Source: an uncultured Caryophanales bacterium
GTDB lineage: Bacteria; Bacillota_I; Bacilli_A; Acholeplasmatales; Anaeroplasmataceae
NCBI GenBank assembly: GCA_946405105.1
Contig: CAMJFY010000012.1
Coordinates: 1 to 38,081 of the forward strand
DNA: 38,081 nt
Direction of reading: 5' to 3'
Within the stretch, counting starts at the first letter, position 1. Each line of letters begins with the position of its first letter. Below, piece after piece: positions 15,712-24,176 of the stretch. Under the pieces are notes generated by a model, which saw only the letters and a list, made by a program, of their open reading frames with translations, made no database searches and had not been told where the DNA came from. Position numbers and translations under genes: made by a program.

Positions 15712-15737
15712 CATAAATGTTAGGACGGTCGATTATT

Positions 15738-18659
15738 ATGAAAGGATTTATTTATGGTCAAACTCAATATAATTTATTGAATAGTGCTGTAAGACTAAAT
15801 GATTATATTAAAATGGCAAAGAATAATTCCTTTGATTTTTTAACTATAACCGATAAGACACTTTATGGTGCATATAAATTTTATTTAGAATGTAAAAATA
15901 ATAATATTAAGCCTATTATTGGCATTGAATATTCATATGAAATAAACAATATTAAAAGCAGAGTATTATTATATGCCAAAAATAATAATGGATATAAAAA
16001 TATCATTAAAATATCAACATTATTAAAAACTGATAATAATGTATTAATTGATGATGTATTATCTTATGATGATATCTTTTTTGTTTATGTATTAAATAAT
16101 TCATATTTAGAAGCTTTATTAGAAGCTAATGATGATGAAATGGTAAATGAATTATTATTAAAACTAAAAAATGATAATTTATTTATTGGTGTTTCACCAA
16201 CTAATAAGCCATCAAAGATTAATAATATAAAGGCAATATCAGATTATGCAAATAAATTAAATATAAATATTTTACCTATACATCAATGTCTATATTTAAA
16301 ACCAGAAGATCAAATCATATATGAATCATTAAGAAAAATTGATAATGATGAAGCAAATATAGATGATTTTGATGATTATAGCTTTTTAATTAATCCATCA
16401 GCTGATGAAAGAATAGACTTATTTGTTAATAACATTAATCTAGATTTATATAATGAAAAAATTAATTTGCCTAAATTCCCTAACACTAAGGGAGTTTCCT
16501 CAAAACAATATTTAGATGCCCTATGTTTTAAAGGATTAGAAAAAAGAGGATTATATAACGATTTATATGTATCTAGATTAAATTATGAATTATCTATAAT
16601 CAATAAAATGAATTATGATGATTATTTCTTAATTGTATGGGATTATATTAGATTTTCTAAAACTCATGATATTTTAGTTGGTCCAGGTAGAGGTAGTGCC
16701 GCAGGAAGTCTTGTTGCGTATTGTCTTGGTATTACAGATGTTGATCCAATTAAATATAATTTATTGTTTGAAAGATTTTTAAATCCAGAAAGAATATCAA
16801 TGCCAGATATTGATACTGATTTCCCAGATAAGGAAAGAGATAGAGTAATCGATTATGTAAAGAATTTGTATGGAGATACTCATGTATGTAATATTACAAC
16901 ATTTGGTACATTCCAAATAAAATCATCAGCCAAAGATTTGGCTAAAGTATTTAAAATAGATCAGGAAAGAATAGATAATATTGTTAAAATGATTTATCAA
17001 TATGGATATGATAAATTATTAGAAGAATATAAAAATACTGATTTATATGATTTCTTATATGTAGCGAAGGGTATTGAGGATTTCCCTAAAAATATCTCTA
17101 CTCATGCTGCAGGTATTATCATTAGTGATAAATCATTAGATGATATAATACCACTTCAAAGTGGAATTAATAATTTATATCAATCTCAATTTGAACAACA
17201 AGACCTAGAAAAAATAGGATTATTAAAAATGGATTTCCTAGGTATTAAGAATTTAACTATGGTTAATGATATGATGTCACAAATTGATGGATTTGATATG
17301 AAGACATTAAGAAATATACCATTAGATGATAAAAAGGTTTACGATCTATTAGGTAACGCAGATACATTAGGTATATTCCAATTAGAATCTGTGGGTATTA
17401 GAAAGGTATTAAGGGATTTAAAACCTGAAAAATTTAGCGATATTGTTGCAGTAGTAGCCCTATATAGACCAGGACCAATGGACAATATCCCTGAATTTAT
17501 TAGAAGAAGACATGGTGAAAAATTTGATTATATTCACCCTAATCTAGCTCCAATCCTAAAGGAGACATATGGTATTATTGTTTACCAGGAACAAATTATG
17601 CAAATAGCTCAGGTGTTCGCTGGCTTCTCACTTGGTGAAGCAGATTTATTAAGAAGGGCTATTTCTAAAAAGGATTCATCAAAGCTTGAGGCTCTATCAT
17701 CTAATTTCATTACAAGAAGCATTGAAAAAGGTTATTCTAAAGATCTAGCAACTAAAATATATGATTTAATATATAAATTTGCTGATTATGGTTTCAATAA
17801 ATCCCATTCAGTAGCTTATTCATTATTAGCTTATCAAATGGCATATTTTAAAGCTAATTATTTCAATGTGTTTATGTCTTGTATGCTAAATTATGAATTA
17901 AGTAATTCACAGACTTTAGCGTCATATGTTAATTATGCTAAAAGACATAATTTAATAATATTAGCACCAAATGTAAATGTATCTAGGGATAGATTCATTT
18001 ATGAAATTAATAGGCTATTTATGCCACTTTCTACAGTGTATTCAATCGGTTCGGTTCAAGAACGACAAATAATTGATGAAAGAGATAAAAATGGTCTTTT
18101 TAAATCATATAAGGATTTTAAGGAAAGATGTAGCTTTTTATCTCAAAGCCAAATAAAGGCATTAGTATTTGCCGGAGCCCTAGATATTTTTGGTAAAACA
18201 AAGAAGAATATGATTGATAATTCATCTAGTGAAAATGATTTAATATTAAATTATCTAGATGGAGTTATTGAAGAGAATAATGAATATGATTTTTCTATTT
18301 TAATGGAAAATGAAAGGAAATATTTAGGATTTAATTTAAATTACAATATTTATAATAATTTGAATGAATTAATTAAGAAATATAATACTATTCCATTAGA
18401 TAAAATAGCTATTGGAGAATATGTAAATGTTATTGTTTCTTTAAATAATATTAGAAAAATTAAAACTAAAAAGGGTGAAATGATGTGTCAGCTTACAATT
18501 ACTGATGGTAAGTCTGATTATAGAGCTATTATATTCCCTAAAAAATACGAATTATTAAATAACAAAATTGCCACAGATAAGCTTTTAATAGTTAGAGGAA
18601 GACTAGAAAAGGATAATAATTATACATCCTTTAGCATAATAGATATTAATAATATCTAA
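15738..18659 (+). CDS. dnaE: DNA polymerase III alpha subunit DnaE, degenerate PHP domain
   Basis: Replicative C-family polymerase; in Firmicutes this type extends primers, particularly on the lagging strand, beside PolC. The catalytic acidic residues are present: D357 and D359 in MPDIDTDF and D499 in LKMDFLG. GPGRGSAAGSLVAY, the RRHGEKFDY region and FNKSHSVAYSLLAYQ also match. An OB fold lies near the C-terminus (about 880-960). The 973-residue length is short for the family (Bacillus DnaE is about 1115). The N-terminal PHP domain has lost its usual metal ligands: the HLHVHS-type motif reads YGQTQY and TDHG/TDDH reads TDKT. I chose ATG 15738 over 15717 because of the promoter position. Confidence 0.93.
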   Translation: MKGFIYGQTQYNLLNSAVRLNDYIKMAKNNSFDFLTITDKTLYGAYKFYLECKNNNIKPIIGIEYSYEINNIKSRVLLYAKNNNGYKNIIKISTLLKTDNNVLIDDVLSYDDIFFVYVLNNSYLEALLEANDDEMVNELLLKLKNDNLFIGVSPTNKPSKINNIKAISDYANKLNINILPIHQCLYLKPEDQIIYESLRKIDNDEANIDDFDDYSFLINPSADERIDLFVNNINLDLYNEKINLPKFPNTKGVSSKQYLDALCFKGLEKRGLYNDLYVSRLNYELSIINKMNYDDYFLIVWDYIRFSKTHDILVGPGRGSAAGSLVAYCLGITDVDPIKYNLLFERFLNPERISMPDIDTDFPDKERDRVIDYVKNLYGDTHVCNITTFGTFQIKSSAKDLAKVFKIDQERIDNIVKMIYQYGYDKLLEEYKNTDLYDFLYVAKGIEDFPKNISTHAAGIIISDKSLDDIIPLQSGINNLYQSQFEQQDLEKIGLLKMDFLGIKNLTMVNDMMSQIDGFDMKTLRNIPLDDKKVYDLLGNADTLGIFQLESVGIRKVLRDLKPEKFSDIVAVVALYRPGPMDNIPEFIRRRHGEKFDYIHPNLAPILKETYGIIVYQEQIMQIAQVFAGFSLGEADLLRRAISKKDSSKLEALSSNFITRSIEKGYSKDLATKIYDLIYKFADYGFNKSHSVAYSLLAYQMAYFKANYFNVFMSCMLNYELSNSQTLASYVNYAKRHNLIILAPNVNVSRDRFIYEINRLFMPLSTVYSIGSVQERQIIDERDKNGLFKSYKDFKERCSFLSQSQIKALVFAGALDIFGKTKKNMIDNSSSENDLILNYLDGVIEENNEYDFSILMENERKYLGFNLNYNIYNNLNELIKKYNTIPLDKIAIGEYVNVIVSLNNIRKIKTKKGEMMCQLTITDGKSDYRAIIFPKKYELLNNKIATDKLLIVRGRLEKDNNYTSFSIIDINNI

Positions 18660-18674
18660 TAGCTTACTTTCTTA

Positions 18675-18703
18675 TTGAAAAAAAAGCCTATTAGTTTTAT
18701 AAT
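18675..18703 (+). promoter_or_regulatory. Promoter of fba
   Basis: TTGAAA at 18675-18680 and TATAAT at 18698-18703 with a 17-base spacer, 38 bases before the fba start. No clear terminator separates it from dnaE, although CTAATAG and CTATTAG flank this region as a weak inverted repeat. Confidence 0.75.
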
Positions 18704-18740
18704 AAAAGCATAATAGACGTATATAGGAGGAATTAAAAAT

Positions 18741-19610
18741 ATGCCATTAGTAAATGCAAAAGACATGATGCAAAAGGCTCTAGAGGGTCATTATGCCGTA
18801 GGAGCTTTTAATATTAATAATTTAGAATGGACAAAGGCTATTTTACAAACAGCACAAGAATTAAATTCACCAGTTATGCTAGGTGTTTCTGAGGGTGCAA
18901 ACAAATATATGACAGGATATAATGTTGTTGCCGATATGGTAAAGGCAATGATTAAATCAATGAACATTACAGTTCCTGTTGCATTACACTTAGACCATGG
19001 TACATATGAAGGAGCTCAAAAGGCATTACTTGCTGGTTATTCATCAGTAATGTTTGATGGTTCTCATTATGATTTAGAAGAAAATTTAGCAAAGACAAGA
19101 GATATCGTTGCTAAAGCACATTTCTTAGGTGCAACTGTTGAAGCCGAGGTTGGTACTATCGGTGGAGAAGAAGACGGCGTTATTGGACGTGGTGAGGTTG
19201 CAGATCCAAATGAATGCTTAGTTTTAAAGGAAACTGGTATTGATATGCTAGCTGCAGGTATTGGTAATATTCATGGTAAATACCCTGCAAATTGGCAAGG
19301 TCTTGATTTTGATGCCCTAAAGGCTATCAAGGCTAAGGTTGGAGATATTCCACTAGTATTACATGGTGGTACAGGTATTCCTGAGGATATGATTAAAAAA
19401 GCAATTTCTTTAGGTGTATGTAAGATTAATGTAAATACTGAATGTCAATTATATTTCCAAGAAGCAACTAGAAAATATATTGAAGCAGGAAAAGACCTTG
19501 AAGGTAAAGGATTCGATCCAAGAAAATTATTAGCTCCAGGTGTTGAAGCTATTAAAGAAATCGTTAAGATTAAAATGGAAATGTTCGGATCTGTTGGTAA
19601 GGCAGAATAA
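18741..19610 (+). CDS. fba: Class II fructose-bisphosphate aldolase
   Basis: Zinc enzyme that splits fructose 1,6-bisphosphate into glyceraldehyde 3-phosphate and dihydroxyacetone phosphate. In the 289-residue sequence the metal and catalytic residues stand out: LHLDHG with D85 and H86, GNIHGKYP with H178, and LHGGTG with H208. The EAEVGTIGGEEDG segment is typical of the FbaA/GatY group. AGGAGG lies upstream of the ATG and the gene has its own strong promoter. Tagatose-bisphosphate aldolases are close relatives, but the general fructose-bisphosphate assignment is the simpler reading. Confidence 0.95.
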   Translation: MPLVNAKDMMQKALEGHYAVGAFNINNLEWTKAILQTAQELNSPVMLGVSEGANKYMTGYNVVADMVKAMIKSMNITVPVALHLDHGTYEGAQKALLAGYSSVMFDGSHYDLEENLAKTRDIVAKAHFLGATVEAEVGTIGGEEDGVIGRGEVADPNECLVLKETGIDMLAAGIGNIHGKYPANWQGLDFDALKAIKAKVGDIPLVLHGGTGIPEDMIKKAISLGVCKINVNTECQLYFQEATRKYIEAGKDLEGKGFDPRKLLAPGVEAIKEIVKIKMEMFGSVGKAE

Positions 19611-19617
19611 ATATTTT

Positions 19618-19649
19618 ATATGGGATGAATTAAGTTCGTCCCATATTTT
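19618..19649 (+). terminator. Hairpin between fba and the RpiB-type gene, probably a terminator
   Basis: ATATGGGATGAA pairs with TTCGTCCCATAT (one G-T pair) around a TTAAG loop. Only four Ts follow, so termination may be partial and the next gene may be read from the fba promoter. Confidence 0.6.
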
Positions 19650-19669
19650 ATGAAAAGAGAGGAGATAAT

Positions 19670-20308
19670 ATGAGAATAGCATTAATAAACGAAAATTCAC
19701 AAGCAGCAAAGAATGAGTTAATTTTTAACACATTAAATAAGGTTGCAACAAAATATGGACATGTTGTAGATAACTATGGTATGTTTGGACCAGATGACAA
19801 ATCATTAACATATGTTCAAAATGGTCTTTTAGCAGGTATCCTAATTAATTCAGGTGCTGCAGACTTCATCGTTACAGGCTGTGGAACTGGTGGAGGAGCA
19901 ATGCTTGCATGTAATTCATTCCCTAAGGTATTATGCGGTTTAATTATTGAGCCATCTGATGCTTACCTATTTGGTCAAATCAATGATGGTAACGCAATTT
20001 CTATGCCATACGCAAAGGGATTTGGTTGGGGCGCTGAATTAAATCTTGAGAATGTATATGAAAACCTATTTAAGGCTCCATTTGGTGGAGGATATCCAAA
20101 GGAAAGAGTAGTACCTGAGCAAAGAAATAAAAAGATTTTAGATGGTGTAAAAGAAATTACTCATACACCTATGATTGATATCTTAAAGAAGATTGATAGA
20201 CAATTCTTATTAGATACAATTGATAGAGATAGCTTCAAGAAATTATTCTTCCAAAATGCTAAGGATAAAGAGATTGTAGCATTCATAAAAGAAGTATTAG
20301 GAATGTAA
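19670..20308 (+). CDS. RpiB/LacA/LacB family sugar-phosphate isomerase, long form
   Basis: The first 150 residues follow the RpiB/LacAB pattern: a Rossmann-like N-terminus, then TGCGTGGGAMLACN (residues 69-82) with catalytic C71, and a PKVLCG strand. Members interconvert aldose and ketose phosphates (ribose 5-phosphate/ribulose 5-phosphate, or galactose 6-phosphate and relatives). At 212 residues it is about 60 longer than classical RpiB, with an added helical tail after residue 150 (IDILKKIDRQFLLDTIDR). The substrate cannot be told from sequence. Its place behind fba suggests a role in central sugar-phosphate metabolism. Confidence 0.8.
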   Translation: MRIALINENSQAAKNELIFNTLNKVATKYGHVVDNYGMFGPDDKSLTYVQNGLLAGILINSGAADFIVTGCGTGGGAMLACNSFPKVLCGLIIEPSDAYLFGQINDGNAISMPYAKGFGWGAELNLENVYENLFKAPFGGGYPKERVVPEQRNKKILDGVKEITHTPMIDILKKIDRQFLLDTIDRDSFKKLFFQNAKDKEIVAFIKEVLGM

Positions 20309-20325
20309 TTATAATAAAATATTAT

Positions 20326-20368
20326 AAAACCATTGATTTCAAATGATTTCAATGGTTTTTATTTTTCC
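20326..20368 (+). terminator. Intrinsic terminator after the RpiB-type gene
   Basis: AAAACCATTGA pairs with TCAATGGTTTT around a 12-base loop, followed by T-rich sequence. Confidence 0.8.
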
Positions 20369-20370
20369 TA

Positions 20371-20399
20371 TTGCTTTTTTGGATTTTTTGTAATATAAT
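20371..20399 (+). promoter_or_regulatory. Promoter of rpoBC
   Basis: TTGCTT at 20371-20376 and a perfect TATAAT at 20394-20399 with 17 bases between. It gives a leader of about 183 nt before rpoB. Confidence 0.7.
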
Positions 20400-20405
20400 T
20401 GTAAA

Positions 20406-20588
20406 ATGCCTATTATGGCTGAAAATCGTTATTTTATTTTATGAATTTTAGTAAATAACTATAAGTTATTAAGCTTGTAGATTATATATATTTGTGGTCA
20501 TCCATAAAGAGGTATTAAACAGCCTTTTAGCTTTCTGCTATAAAGTCTCATGACAGTTTAAAAAAGAAGAAAGAAGGAAAAAATCTTT
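20406..20588 (+). promoter_or_regulatory. Untranslated leader of rpoB
   Basis: An AT-rich leader holding one clean hairpin (AATAACT, loop ATA, AGTTATT; 20454-20470) and a weaker TTAAAC/GTTTAA pairing across about 20515-20563 that encloses a short AGC/GCT element. I see no terminator-like T run, so attenuation is not evident. The rpoB ribosome site is AAGGA near 20575. Confidence 0.4.
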
Positions 20589-23500
20589 ATGAATTACAAG
20601 ACAGTTAATTATGGTAAGAAATCAGTAAGACGTAATTATTCAAAGATTCGTACTGATGTACAATTACCAGGATTAATCGAAATCCAAACTAAATCATTTG
20701 ATTGGTTTGTTGAGCAAGGATTGAAAGAAGTATTTGAAGACATTTCTCCAATTTCATCATTCAATGGTGATTTAAAGCTTTATTTTCAAGACTACCGCTT
20801 CGAAGATGCAAAGTATGATGTTGTTCAATCTAAATTGAGAAGATCAAACTATGCACGTCCTTTAAAGGTAGATGTTTTACTAGAACATACTGATACAGGT
20901 TCTATTGTAAAGCGTGAGCTATTTATGGGTGACATTCCTTATATGACTCCTGTTGGAACATTCGTTATCAATGGTGCTGAGCGTGTTATCATTTCTCAGA
21001 TCATTCGTTCTTCAGGTGTTTATTACACTAAGGAAATTGATAAGAAGACTGGAGATATCAAATTCGGTGGTACTGTAATGCCTACACGTGGAGCTTGGTT
21101 AGAATATGAAGCAGGCTCTAGAAATATTTGGTATGGTAAGATTGACCGTTCAAAGAAGATTTTATTAACTACAGTATTAAGAGCATATGGTGTATCTACT
21201 GATGATGAAATCATTAATTTATTTGGTGATAGTGAGCAATTAAGAGACACACTAGAGAAGGATCCAAATAAGAACTCTGAGGAAGCTATCGTTGATACAT
21301 ACAGCAAGCTTCGTCAAGGTGAACAAGTTCCAGTTGATGGTGCAAAGGATTATATTGCATCTAGATTATTTGATGAAAACAAGTATGATTTACAAACAGT
21401 AGGTCGTTACAAATACAACATTAAGCTTGATGTATTAAGTAGAGCAAAGGGTCATACTCTTTCTAGAGATGTTGTTGCTGTAAATGATTTATATGATGAA
21501 GAAACTGGTGAAGTAATTTTAGAGGCTGGTCAAGTTATTGCTAAGGCTGGAGAAAAGGTTGAAGGCGAAGTTTATAACAAGCTAGATAAGTCTCGTGCTG
21601 CATTCCGTGAAACTATTGATTTACATAATTTCTTATGTGAAAACCCTGAATGTGAAATCTTATACATCAACGTTCAAAAGGGTAGTGAAATGGAAGAAGT
21701 TAAGGTTATTGGTAATAACCATGCTGAAAAAGTATTACATGTTACAATGTCAGATATTATTGCTTCAGTAAGCTACTTCATGAATTTATATCATAACGTT
21801 GGTTCAATTGATGATATTGACCACTTAGGAAATAGACGTTTAAGATTAATCGGTGAATTATTAAAGAACCAATTCAGAATTGGTATGGCTAAGCTTAAGA
21901 AGAATATTGAGGACCGTATGTCTACTGTTGAAGTAGATAAGGCTACTCCTCAAAACTTAATTAACATTAAGCCATTAACTTCTTCATTAAAGGAATTCTT
22001 TGGTTCATCACAATTATCTCAATTCATGGATCAAATCAACCCACTTGCTGAAATCACTCAAAAGAGACGTATTTCTGCATTAGGTACTGGTGGTATCGCA
22101 AGAGACCGTGCCGGCGTTGAGGTTCGTGACGTTCATAATTCACACTATGGTAGAATGTGTCCTATTGAAACACCAGAAGGTCCATCTATCGGTCTTATTA
22201 CATCTTTAGCTACATACGCTAAGGTAAATGAATACGGATTTATTGAGGTTCCATACTTCACAGTTAAGAAGGATGCTAATGGAATCAATACACTAGATCC
22301 AAATGATATTAAGTATTTATCAGCAGATGATGAGGAAGGACAAATCATCGCTGCTGCAAACTCTAAGCTAGATGAAAATTATCATTTCGTTGATGAAAAG
22401 GTAATCGCTAGAAGCAATGGTGAAACAGTTATCGTTGATTCTTCAACAGTAACATACATGGACGTTTCTCCAAAGCAAGTAGTATCTGTAGCTGCTGCCT
22501 GCGTACCATTCCTAGAGCATGACGATGCCACTCGTGCGCTAATGGGTGCAAACATGCAACGTCAAGCAGTACCTATTATTAATCCTGAATCACCTATCGT
22601 TGGTACAGGTATGGAATACAGAGCTGCAAAGGATTCTGGATCTGCATTAATCGCATTACAACCTGGTGTTGTTGAATATGTAGATGCTAAGAAGATTTTA
22701 GTAAAAGAAGATAACGGAAATATCCGTAGATATGATTTATACCAATTCTTACGTTCTAACTCTGCAACAGCAATTATGCAAAGACCTATCGTTAAGGTAG
22801 GTGAAAAGATTGATGCTGGTGATGTTATCGCTGATGGTCAATCTATGAAGGACGGAGAATTAGCATTAGGTAGAAATGTTAGAATCGCATTCATGACATG
22901 GGAAGGATATAACTTCGAGGATGCCGTAATCATGTCTGAAAAGATGGTATATGATGATGTATATACTTCACTTCATATCGATGAATTCGAAATTGAAGCA
23001 AGAGAAACTAAGCTAGGACCTGAGGAATTCACTAATGAAGTTCCTAACGTTAAGCCAGAAGCTAGAAAGAATCTTGATGCTAACGGTATCATTATTCCAG
23101 GTTCTGAGGTTAAGGAAGGCGATATCCTAGTTGGTAAGACTACTCCAAAGGGTCAAACTGATCCAACACCAGAAGAAAGATTATTATTAGCTATCTTCAA
23201 TGAGAAGAGCCGTGATGTTAGAGATTCATCACTTCGTGTTCCTCATGGTGGTGGAGGAGTTGTTCAATCTGTACAACACTTCTCTAAGGCAAACGGAGAT
23301 GAAACTGCTCCAGGCGTATTAGAGGTAGTTAGAGTATTTATCGTTCAAAAGAGAAAGATTCAAGTTGGAGATAAGATGGCTGGTCGTCATGGTAACAAGG
23401 GTGTTATTTCTAATATCCTTCCAGTTGAGGATATGCCATATACAGCAGATGGTCATCCAATTGACATCATGCTTAACCCACAAGGTGTTCCATCTCGTAT

Positions 23501-24164
23501 GAACATCGGTCAGGTACTTGAATTACATTTAGGTATGGCCGCTAAGAAATTAGGCGTTAAGGTTGCAACACCAGTATTTGATGGTGCTACAATTGAAGAT
23601 ATTGAAGACATCATGAAGGAAGCAGGAATGCCTATCGATGGTAAGGAAACACTTTACGATGGTAGAAGTGGTGAGCCATTCGAGAATAAGATTTCTGTTG
23701 GTATCATGTATTTCGTTAAGTTAAGCCACATGGTTGATGATAAGCTACATGCTAGAAACGTTGGTAAGTATACATTAGTTACTCAACAACCAATGGGTGG
23801 TAAGGCTCAAAACGGTGGTCAACGTTTCGGTGAAATGGAAGTTTGGGCACTACAAGCTTATGGTGCTGCACATACATTAAGAGAAATGATGACTGTAAAA
23901 TCTGATGATTTAGTTGCACGTGATAGAACATTTGATGCAATCGTTGATGGTAGACCTATCCCTGATTCATCAATCCCTGAGTCTTTCAGAGTATTAACTC
24001 GTGAATTACAATCATTAGGTATTCATGTTGAATTAATTAACGAACAAGGTGAAAATGAGGTTAACCGTTCAATTGTTGACTTCAAGATTAAACCAGTTGT
24101 TTCTAATAGAACAAGCTACAGCTTAACTCAGTCTCCAGAGGCTGAAGGCTTAGACGAGGAATAG
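20589..24164 (+). CDS. rpoB: DNA-directed RNA polymerase subunit beta
   Basis: Beta subunit of the core RNA polymerase, 1191 residues, forming one side of the active-site cleft. The rifampicin-binding region (SSQLSQFMDQ, from about residue 473), DRAGVEVRDVH, CPIETPEGPSIGLI and GDKMAGRHGNKGV are all clear. Within the rifampicin pocket, residue 491 is Gln where E. coli has H526, and residue 483 is Ile where E. coli has N518. This predicts low rifampicin affinity. The stop is TAG, and rpoC starts 12 bases later behind GGAGGG. rpoBC form their own transcription unit, separate from rplJL. Confidence 0.98.
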   Translation: MNYKTVNYGKKSVRRNYSKIRTDVQLPGLIEIQTKSFDWFVEQGLKEVFEDISPISSFNGDLKLYFQDYRFEDAKYDVVQSKLRRSNYARPLKVDVLLEHTDTGSIVKRELFMGDIPYMTPVGTFVINGAERVIISQIIRSSGVYYTKEIDKKTGDIKFGGTVMPTRGAWLEYEAGSRNIWYGKIDRSKKILLTTVLRAYGVSTDDEIINLFGDSEQLRDTLEKDPNKNSEEAIVDTYSKLRQGEQVPVDGAKDYIASRLFDENKYDLQTVGRYKYNIKLDVLSRAKGHTLSRDVVAVNDLYDEETGEVILEAGQVIAKAGEKVEGEVYNKLDKSRAAFRETIDLHNFLCENPECEILYINVQKGSEMEEVKVIGNNHAEKVLHVTMSDIIASVSYFMNLYHNVGSIDDIDHLGNRRLRLIGELLKNQFRIGMAKLKKNIEDRMSTVEVDKATPQNLINIKPLTSSLKEFFGSSQLSQFMDQINPLAEITQKRRISALGTGGIARDRAGVEVRDVHNSHYGRMCPIETPEGPSIGLITSLATYAKVNEYGFIEVPYFTVKKDANGINTLDPNDIKYLSADDEEGQIIAAANSKLDENYHFVDEKVIARSNGETVIVDSSTVTYMDVSPKQVVSVAAACVPFLEHDDATRALMGANMQRQAVPIINPESPIVGTGMEYRAAKDSGSALIALQPGVVEYVDAKKILVKEDNGNIRRYDLYQFLRSNSATAIMQRPIVKVGEKIDAGDVIADGQSMKDGELALGRNVRIAFMTWEGYNFEDAVIMSEKMVYDDVYTSLHIDEFEIEARETKLGPEEFTNEVPNVKPEARKNLDANGIIIPGSEVKEGDILVGKTTPKGQTDPTPEERLLLAIFNEKSRDVRDSSLRVPHGGGGVVQSVQHFSKANGDETAPGVLEVVRVFIVQKRKIQVGDKMAGRHGNKGVISNILPVEDMPYTADGHPIDIMLNPQGVPSRMNIGQVLELHLGMAAKKLGVKVATPVFDGATIEDIEDIMKEAGMPIDGKETLYDGRSGEPFENKISVGIMYFVKLSHMVDDKLHARNVGKYTLVTQQPMGGKAQNGGQRFGEMEVWALQAYGAAHTLREMMTVKSDDLVARDRTFDAIVDGRPIPDSSIPESFRVLTRELQSLGIHVELINEQGENEVNRSIVDFKIKPVVSNRTSYSLTQSPEAEGLDEE

Positions 24165-24176
24165 GAGGGTACTAGA

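Noticed and set aside
20405-20443. Twelve-codon ATG frame at the transcription start of the rpoB leader
   Set aside because: It would be leaderless without a ribosome site; at this length chance is the better explanation.
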